Assembly (NCBI GenBank): GCA_937877515.1 | Contig: CALFIX010000034.1 | Location: forward strand, 25,183 to 89,182 | DNA: 64,000 nt | Direction: 5' to 3' | Source of the DNA: an uncultured Treponema sp. | GTDB taxonomy: Bacteria; Spirochaetota; Spirochaetia; Treponematales; Treponemataceae | Shown here: in pieces, positions 59,070 through 64,000 of the stretch | How positions within the stretch are numbered: the stretch's first letter is position 1 | Layout of the letters: each line of letters starts with the position of its first letter | The notes under the pieces: model-generated | Told to the model about the DNA's origin: nothing | Database searches by the model: none | Seen by the model: the letters and a program-made list of their open reading frames with translations, nothing else | Made by a program: the position numbers and the translations under genes

Positions 59070-60299
59070 ATGAAACTTTGGCTTAAATATTTAATCGGTG
59101 TAGCTCTTGGAATTTTAGGAGCAATACTTTTACCTTTTGGAAGTGCACAAGCTGAAAGCACTTTAAATTTTATTGTTGATATTGTTCTCAGATTTGGACG
59201 CTACCCCCTTATTCCGCTTTTGTTTTTTTCTGTTGCGACAAGCTGCTTTATGCTCAGAGACGAAAAGCTTCTTGTAAAAACAAGCATCTGGACCATAAGC
59301 ATAATTTTAATTTCTTCCCTGGGACTTACACTCTTAGGACTGCTTTCTTCACTTATTGTAAGGCTTCCCCGTATTCCAATCGCAATAGAAAAAGTTTCAG
59401 AAATACCTTCCCTTAACTGGCAGGATTTATTTAGAAAACTTTTTCCATACTCAGGCTTCCAGGCTTTGACAGAAGGTGCCTACCTTCTTCCTGTCTTTGC
59501 ATTTGCAGTTTTAGCAGGTGCAGGAGCTGTAAGCGATAAAAACACAACAAAACCTGCAGTTACACTCTTTGACTCCCTAAGCAAGCTTTGCTACATAGTA
59601 ATGTCACTCTTTACAGAGCTTCTGGCAATAGGTGTTGTTGCAATAATGTGCAGATGGACGCTTAACTTTATTTTTGTTATAAAAGCAAAAGTTTACCTTC
59701 CGCTTATTCTGATGCTTTTTGCAGACATGATAATTGTTGTGTTTATAGTCTATCCAATCATCCTGCGCTTTGTATGCCATGACTTACATCCGTACAGAGT
59801 TATTTATGCAAGCATATGTTCATTTATAATATCTTTCTTTAGCGGCGACACAAATCTGACACTCGTTCTAAACATAAGACACGGTAAGGAAAGCTTAGGC
59901 ATTAAGCGAAGAGTAAATGCCTTTACCTACCCGCTGTTTGCAATCTTCGGAAGAGGAGGGGCAGCCTTAGTACAAGCTGCTGCTTTCATCTTAATACTAC
60001 GCTCTTATTCAAGCTTAAGCATTTCATTTATCGACACACTCTGGATTTTAGCAATTTCATTTATACTTTCCTTTGCTCTTGCTCAAATTCCAATGGGAGG
60101 CCCCTTTATTGCACTTACCATAATGTGTCAGATTTATGGACGCGGCTTTGAAGCCGGCTACCTGCTTTTAAAAGACGTAGCTCCAATCATGTGCTCCTTT
60201 GCAGCAGGAATTGACGTCTTTACCGCAATGGTAGGAAGCTACATTGTTGGTGTAAAAACCCAGATGATAGAACACCAGGAACTAAAAAAGTTTATCTAA
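59070..60299 (+). CDS. Dicarboxylate/amino acid:cation symporter (DAACS, GltP-like)
   Basis: The 409-residue protein has about eight helices plus re-entrant loops. The DAACS features are the N-terminal KYLIGVALGILGAILLP helix, a serine/glycine-rich loop (FSGDTNLTLVLNIRHGKESLG) and the C-terminal LLKDVAPIMCSFAAGIDVFTAMVGSYIV substrate-binding helix. The canonical SSSAATLP hairpin is replaced by FFSGDTNLTL, so specificity may differ from glutamate. It takes up a carboxylate or amino acid with Na+ or H+. The promoter gives near-leaderless mRNA. Confidence 0.78.
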   Translation: MKLWLKYLIGVALGILGAILLPFGSAQAESTLNFIVDIVLRFGRYPLIPLLFFSVATSCFMLRDEKLLVKTSIWTISIILISSLGLTLLGLLSSLIVRLPRIPIAIEKVSEIPSLNWQDLFRKLFPYSGFQALTEGAYLLPVFAFAVLAGAGAVSDKNTTKPAVTLFDSLSKLCYIVMSLFTELLAIGVVAIMCRWTLNFIFVIKAKVYLPLILMLFADMIIVVFIVYPIILRFVCHDLHPYRVIYASICSFIISFFSGDTNLTLVLNIRHGKESLGIKRRVNAFTYPLFAIFGRGGAALVQAAAFILILRSYSSLSISFIDTLWILAISFILSFALAQIPMGGPFIALTIMCQIYGRGFEAGYLLLKDVAPIMCSFAAGIDVFTAMVGSYIVGVKTQMIEHQELKKFI

Positions 60300-60333
60300 A
60301 AAACTCTAAAAACAATAAATACTTTATAAAACT

Positions 60334-60372
60334 AATAAAGCCGCCCTGCAACGCAAGACGGCTTTATTTTTT
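60334..60372. terminator. Intrinsic terminator after the symporter gene
   Basis: AATAAAGCCG (60334-60343) pairs with CGGCTTTATT (60359-60368), followed by six T residues. An A-rich left flank makes it usable from both sides. Confidence 0.85.
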
Positions 60373-60381
60373 AATGCCAGA

Positions 60382-60487
60382 TTAAATTACACTAATCCCT
60401 GAGCTAGCCGCAAGCTGTCGCTTGCTTCACACGAACTCCTTGCGAAGTTCGTGCGTGTTCACTTAAATCACACTAACCCCTGGGCTA
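60382..60487. repeat. Duplicated gdhA 3' end flanking a hairpin pair
   Basis: A 25-bp copy of the gdhA end lies at 60382-60406 and the authentic one at 60463-60487, with three transitions between them. On the minus strand both read (x)-A-Q-G-L-V-stop, differing at third positions and TAA versus TGA. Between them lie GCAAGC/GCTTGC (60410-60425) and CACGAACT/AGTTCGTG (8-bp stem about 60430-60453). Confidence 0.7.
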
Positions 60488-61823
60488 CCATTGCTTTTGC
60501 GACCTTAACAAAGCCGGCAATGTTTGCACCTGCAACGTAGTCACCTTCTGTAGCATACTTCTTGGCAGTATTCCAGGCGTTGTCGTGTATGTTAGTCATA
60601 ATTTCCTTAAGCTTAGCATCTACTTCCTCAAAGCTCCATGAAAGGCGTTCTGAGTTCTGGCTCATTTCAAGACCAGAAACTGCAACACCACCTGCATTAG
60701 AAGCTTTTCCAGGAGCAAACTTTACACCCTTCTTCTGGAAGAACTCAATAGCTTCTGCACGAGTTGGCATGTTGGCACCTTCAGCAACAAGCTTAACCTT
60801 GTTTTCTACCATCTTCTTTGCATCTTCGAGGTAAATTTCGTCCTGAGTTGCACATGGGAAAGCAAGATCTGCCTTTACGCCCCAAGGCTTCTGTCCCTTG
60901 TAGAACTTTGCCTTTGGATACTTCTTAACATAAGCGTCAATCTTTTCTTTCTTTGCACGGAACTTCTTAACGTATTCAAGCTTCTTCTGGTCAATTCCTT
61001 CTTCATCATAGATATATCCGCTTGAGTCAGAAAGCGTTAAAACCTTTGCTCCAAGCTGGATAAGCTTTTCTGTAGCAAACTGAGCAACGTTTCCGTCTCC
61101 AGAAACAATAGCTGTCTTTCCTTCAAGAGTGTCTCCAACCTGCTTTAACATGCAGTCTGCAAAGTAGATAAGACCATAACCTGTTGCCTCTGGGCGAACA
61201 AGTGAACCGCCGAATTCAAGTCCCTTACCAGTTAAAACACCAGTGTACTCGTTACGAAGTCTCTTATACTGACCGAACATCCATGCAACCTCGCGACCGC
61301 CAACACCCTTGTCTCCAGCTGGAACGTCTGTGTCGGCACCAATGTGTCTCTGAAGCTCTGTCATAAAGCTCTGGCAGAAACGCATTACTTCTGCGTCGCT
61401 CTTTCCGTGCGGGTCAAAGTCTGAACCACCCTTACCACCACCCATTGGAAGAGTTGTAAGAGAGTTCTTTAAAATCTGTTCAAATCCGAGGAACTTTAAA
61501 ACGTCAAGACCTACTTCTGGGCTAAAGCGTAAACCACCTTTATAGGGGCCAATTGCACTGTTAAACTGAACGCGGAATCCACGGTTAACGTGTGGTTTAC
61601 CTTTGTCATCTGTCCAAGGTACGCGGAACATAATAACACGCTCTGGTTCAACCAAGCGCTCCAAAACAGCGTACTTCTCGAGCTCCGGCATTTTTGCCAC
61701 TACTGGAGAAATTGTCTCTAAAACAAGACCTACAGCCTGTAGGAAGTGTCCCTGGTCTGCATAGCGGGCGCTTACATCCTGCCAAACGCGCTTGCAGTAG
61801 TCATTTGTAATTTTGAATTCCAT
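60468..61823 (-). CDS. gdhA: NADP-type glutamate dehydrogenase
   Basis: The 451-residue hexameric-type enzyme has the substrate-binding PMGGGKGGSDFDPHGKS block with catalytic Lys (about residue 115), ADTDVPAGDKGVGGREVAWMFGQY with a second catalytic region, and a C-terminal Rossmann domain (KTAIVSGDGNVAQFATEKL). It aminates 2-oxoglutarate to glutamate. Serine in GDGNVAQ fits NADP preference weakly. The frame opens at 61856, but the ATG at 61823 has AGGGG. Its C-terminal codons are duplicated 81 nt downstream. C-rich codons suggest high expression. Confidence 0.94.
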   Translation of the reverse strand: MEFKITNDYCKRVWQDVSARYADQGHFLQAVGLVLETISPVVAKMPELEKYAVLERLVEPERVIMFRVPWTDDKGKPHVNRGFRVQFNSAIGPYKGGLRFSPEVGLDVLKFLGFEQILKNSLTTLPMGGGKGGSDFDPHGKSDAEVMRFCQSFMTELQRHIGADTDVPAGDKGVGGREVAWMFGQYKRLRNEYTGVLTGKGLEFGGSLVRPEATGYGLIYFADCMLKQVGDTLEGKTAIVSGDGNVAQFATEKLIQLGAKVLTLSDSSGYIYDEEGIDQKKLEYVKKFRAKKEKIDAYVKKYPKAKFYKGQKPWGVKADLAFPCATQDEIYLEDAKKMVENKVKLVAEGANMPTRAEAIEFFQKKGVKFAPGKASNAGGVAVSGLEMSQNSERLSWSFEEVDAKLKEIMTNIHDNAWNTAKKYATEGDYVAGANIAGFVKVAKAMVAQGLV

Positions 61824-61866
61824 AATTAACCCCTGGTACTCTGTATCTTTCAACAAAAACCAATGA

Positions 61867-61895
61867 AATATAAAATATTTTTTAGTATTTGTAAA
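61867..61895 (-). promoter_or_regulatory. Promoter of gdhA
   Basis: On the minus strand TTTACA (61895-61890), a 17-nt spacer and TATATT (61872-61867), giving a leader of about 37 nt. The gene-free stretch 61824-62153 otherwise holds AT-rich DNA and the folded element at 62034-62142. Confidence 0.6.
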
Positions 61896-62033
61896 GATTT
61901 TTTATGTATATTTATACAGATTCTTTATTTTTTTTTGCATTTTTTTTCTATGGACGGAATTAAAAAGTCTGGCTGAGCCACCCCTAAAAAAAACAGAAGT
62001 CCTCTTAAGCACCCTGCTTTTCGGGGTTACGTC

Positions 62034-62142
62034 TTACGCCTCCATTGATGTCAGGTTAGCCACAAAGGTGTCTAACCCGACATCAACGTTCGCTTCCGCT
62101 CACGCCCCTACAATGCGTTCCGCTACTTCGTAACAGGCGTAA
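62034..62142. repeat. Nested inverted-repeat element downstream of glnN
   Basis: Outer arms TTACGCCT (62034-62041) and AGGCGTAA (62135-62142) enclose a long inner hairpin, TGATGTCAGGTTAG (62046-62059) with CTAACCCGACATCA (62072-62085; one mismatch), continued by CAC/GTG around the loop. The segment is GC-richer than its surroundings and has no T-tract. Confidence 0.6.
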
Positions 62143-62153
62143 GTGACTTTAAT

Positions 62154-64000
62154 TTATCCCCTGATTCTAAAGAGCAGGTCTTCGTAACTAGGGTATGGCT
62201 TATATTCTTCACCTAAAAGCGGTTCAATTTCATCTGCAACGGCCCTGGTGTCTTCCATTGCAGGAATTACAGAATCAGCATAGGCACGGGCAATCTTTGT
62301 TACGTTCTCCAGAGACTTTGCTTTTTCATGCTTATTCTTTAATTCATCTGCTTTTTCAGAAAGACGGTTTACAAGCATATCAAGGCGAAGCAAAAGATAA
62401 CTCTGTGCGTGTCCTGTTGCGTCCGGACATGCAGCCTTTAAGTTTTTAAGGGATTCACTTACAGCATTTATATACTTAAACGTTGCAGGTAAAATGTCTT
62501 TGTTTATCATCTCAAGCATTGTCTCTACTTCGATGTTTAAGACCTTACAGTACTTTTCAAGCTTTATTTCGTAGTGACTTTGCATTTCTGCTTCTGTGTA
62601 AACTCCAAGCTCTGTGTAAAGCTTTATGTTTTTTGGAAGCATGTAGTGTTCCATTGCATCTGGTAAAGTTTTAAGATTCAAAAGTCCACGTTTTTTGGCT
62701 TCATCTACCCAGCTTGGGTCGTATCCGTTTCCATTAAAAAGAATGCGCCAGTGTGCATTTATTTCACGCCTAATAAGTTCAGACAGTGCCTTGTTAAAAT
62801 CTTTTGCGTTTTCAAGTTCATCAGCAAACTCTTTTAGAGTATAGGCAACTATGGAATTTAAAACTGTATTTGGTCCTGCAATGCTCAGGCTTGAACCTAC
62901 AGAGCGGAACTCAAACTTATTGCCTGTAAATGCAAAAGGAGAAGTCCTGTTTCGGTCAGTAGAATCTTTTGGAATTGGCGGTAAAACATCAACTCCAATC
63001 GTCATCTTGCTGTTCTTTTTTCCGTCGTAGCTCTTACCGTCTTTTATACTTTCCAGCACGGCATGAAGCTCATCGCCTAAGTAAACACTCATTATTGCAG
63101 GAGGTGCTTCGTTTGCTCCAAGCCTGTGGTCGTTACCTGCACTTGCTACGGATATGCGCAAGAGGTCCTGATTTTCATCAACTGCCTTTATGATTGCTGT
63201 CAGGAATAAAAGAAACTGTGCATTTTTTTCAGGAGTTGCACCTGGTTCGAGGAGGTTTTCTCCCTCGTTTGTACTCATGCTCCAGTTGTTGTGCTTGCCG
63301 CTTCCGTTTACATGCTCGAACGGCTTTTCATGCAGAAGACACACAAGACCATGACGGCGGGCAACCTTTTTCATCACTTCCATTGTAAGCTGATTCTGGT
63401 CTGTAGAAAGATTTGTAGTTGTAAAGATTGGAGCCATCTCGTGCTGGGCCGGGGCAACCTCATTGTGTTCAGTCTTACTTAAAATGCCGTACTTCCAGAG
63501 GGTAGCATTCAAGTCTTCCATGTATTCAACAATTTTCGGAGCAAGGGCCGCAAAGTATTGGTCGTCCATTTCCTGCCCCTTCGGTGGCTTTGCGCCAAAG
63601 AGAGTACGACCTGTCATGCGGAGGTCCTTTCGCTTTTCGTACATAGCTTCGTTAACAATAAAGTATTCTTGTTCAGGCCCCATTGTCGTAGTTACGTGAG
63701 TTACGTCTTTGTTTCCAAAAAGACGCAGAATGCGGAGAGTCTCTTTGTTTAACGCTTCCATTGAACGGAGGAGAGGAGTTTTTTTGTCCATTGCCTCGCC
63801 AGTGTAAGAGCAGAATGCGGTTGGGATGCAAAGCGTGTGTTCCTTTACAAAAGGATATGCCGTCGGGTCCCATACAGTGTAACCGCGTGCCTCAAAGGTG
63901 TTTCTGTGTCCGCCACTTGGAAAACTTGAAGCATCAGGTTCACTTTTAACAAGTTCCTTTCCGCTGAAGCTCATTATTACAGTGCCGTCGTCCTGCGGAG
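62154..64000 (-). CDS. glnN: Glutamine synthetase type III (5' partial)
   Basis: The visible 615 codons lack the N-terminus, because the frame is open through the right window edge (DDGTVIMSFSGKELVKSEPD). GSIII signatures include SSFPSGGHRNTFEARGYTVWD, MGPEQEYFIVNEA, HNEVAPAQHEMAPIF, HVNGSGKHNNWSMST, GNDHRLGANEAPPAI and NRTSPFAFTGNKFEFR. It makes glutamine from glutamate, ammonia and ATP as a large dodecamer. It lies 330 nt upstream of gdhA on the same strand, pairing the two ammonia-assimilation enzymes. The stop is followed by the folded element at 62034-62142. Confidence 0.94.
   Translation of the reverse strand, partial: PQDDGTVIMSFSGKELVKSEPDASSFPSGGHRNTFEARGYTVWDPTAYPFVKEHTLCIPTAFCSYTGEAMDKKTPLLRSMEALNKETLRILRLFGNKDVTHVTTTMGPEQEYFIVNEAMYEKRKDLRMTGRTLFGAKPPKGQEMDDQYFAALAPKIVEYMEDLNATLWKYGILSKTEHNEVAPAQHEMAPIFTTTNLSTDQNQLTMEVMKKVARRHGLVCLLHEKPFEHVNGSGKHNNWSMSTNEGENLLEPGATPEKNAQFLLFLTAIIKAVDENQDLLRISVASAGNDHRLGANEAPPAIMSVYLGDELHAVLESIKDGKSYDGKKNSKMTIGVDVLPPIPKDSTDRNRTSPFAFTGNKFEFRSVGSSLSIAGPNTVLNSIVAYTLKEFADELENAKDFNKALSELIRREINAHWRILFNGNGYDPSWVDEAKKRGLLNLKTLPDAMEHYMLPKNIKLYTELGVYTEAEMQSHYEIKLEKYCKVLNIEVETMLEMINKDILPATFKYINAVSESLKNLKAACPDATGHAQSYLLLRLDMLVNRLSEKADELKNKHEKAKSLENVTKIARAYADSVIPAMEDTRAVADEIEPLLGEEYKPYPSYEDLLFRIRG

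Noticed and set aside
1..64000. CRISPR arrays, tRNA and rRNA genes, IS elements
   Set aside because: Intergenic regions were read for regular spacers, cloverleaf-like sequences and transposase frames; none was found.

Overview
The window reads as one AT-rich bacterial chromosome segment, most likely from a host-associated Treponema-like spirochaete. The evidence is a Tp34/P19-type lipoprotein beside an FTR1 permease, many SpII lipoproteins, a DUF3793-flavodoxin pair, an amylosucrase operon and pyruvate formate-lyase fermentation. Genus is an inference; no rRNA or tRNA gene was seen. Both window ends cut genes: an acyltransferase at the left and glutamine synthetase III at the right.

Layout. 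1-5.8 kb: two acyltransferases and a GT8 glycosyltransferase (envelope lipid or glycan), a TPR-like exported protein, a PI-PLC-like enzyme, a lipoprotein and a methyltransferase. 5.9-12.8 kb: a four-S1-domain protein, a membrane protein, a B12/siderophore-type importer without its ATPase, a class III adenylate cyclase and an OFA-family transporter. 13.0-20.3 kb: a LacI-controlled operon that imports an alpha-glucoside (probably sucrose), converts it with amylosucrase and phosphorylates the released fructose. 20.3-23.4 kb: a small exported protein and an FMN-riboswitch-controlled ribE-ribBA-ribH operon. 23.5-25.9 kb: a decaying zone with a doubly broken lipoprotein gene, a lipoprotein with a suspicious stop and a short domain remnant. 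26.1-32 kb: pflB, a MATE exporter, pflA and an outer-membrane porin candidate. 32-34 kb: DUF3793-flavodoxin and RNase HI. 34-39.8 kb: a TolC/MFP/RND efflux operon ending in a PII-like small gene. 39.9-48.2 kb: housekeeping genes (YchJ-like, RlmB-like, PtsI, Der, MerR, Rsm22-like) and a lipoprotein fumarate-reductase-type flavoprotein. 48.2-57.4 kb: a divergent iron locus (FTR1, P19, DUF2318 and two FtsX-type permeases with an ATPase on one side; DUF4418, a permease and an ATPase on the other). 57.4-64 kb: MgtC-like, an unknown protein, a DAACS symporter, gdhA and glnN.

Two cross-cutting signals stand out. First, an inverted repeat TTAG-N6-CTAA lies on the promoter or transcription start of the flavodoxin operon, both arms of the iron locus and a small exported protein. 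It defines a candidate metal regulon. The flavodoxin arm also carries a structured leader with its own intrinsic terminator (attenuator or small RNA). Second, many genes have a recognisable sigma-70 promoter whose -10 hexamer ends only 6-9 nt before the ATG, with no Shine-Dalgarno sequence. This implies widespread leaderless or near-leaderless mRNAs, including one divergent pair that shares a single palindromic -35 (TTGCAA).

Other unusual structure includes a duplicated gdhA 3' end with only synonymous differences flanking a hairpin pair, and several GC-rich foldable intergenic elements. Promoter, operator and domain calls are by eye; no database search was run.
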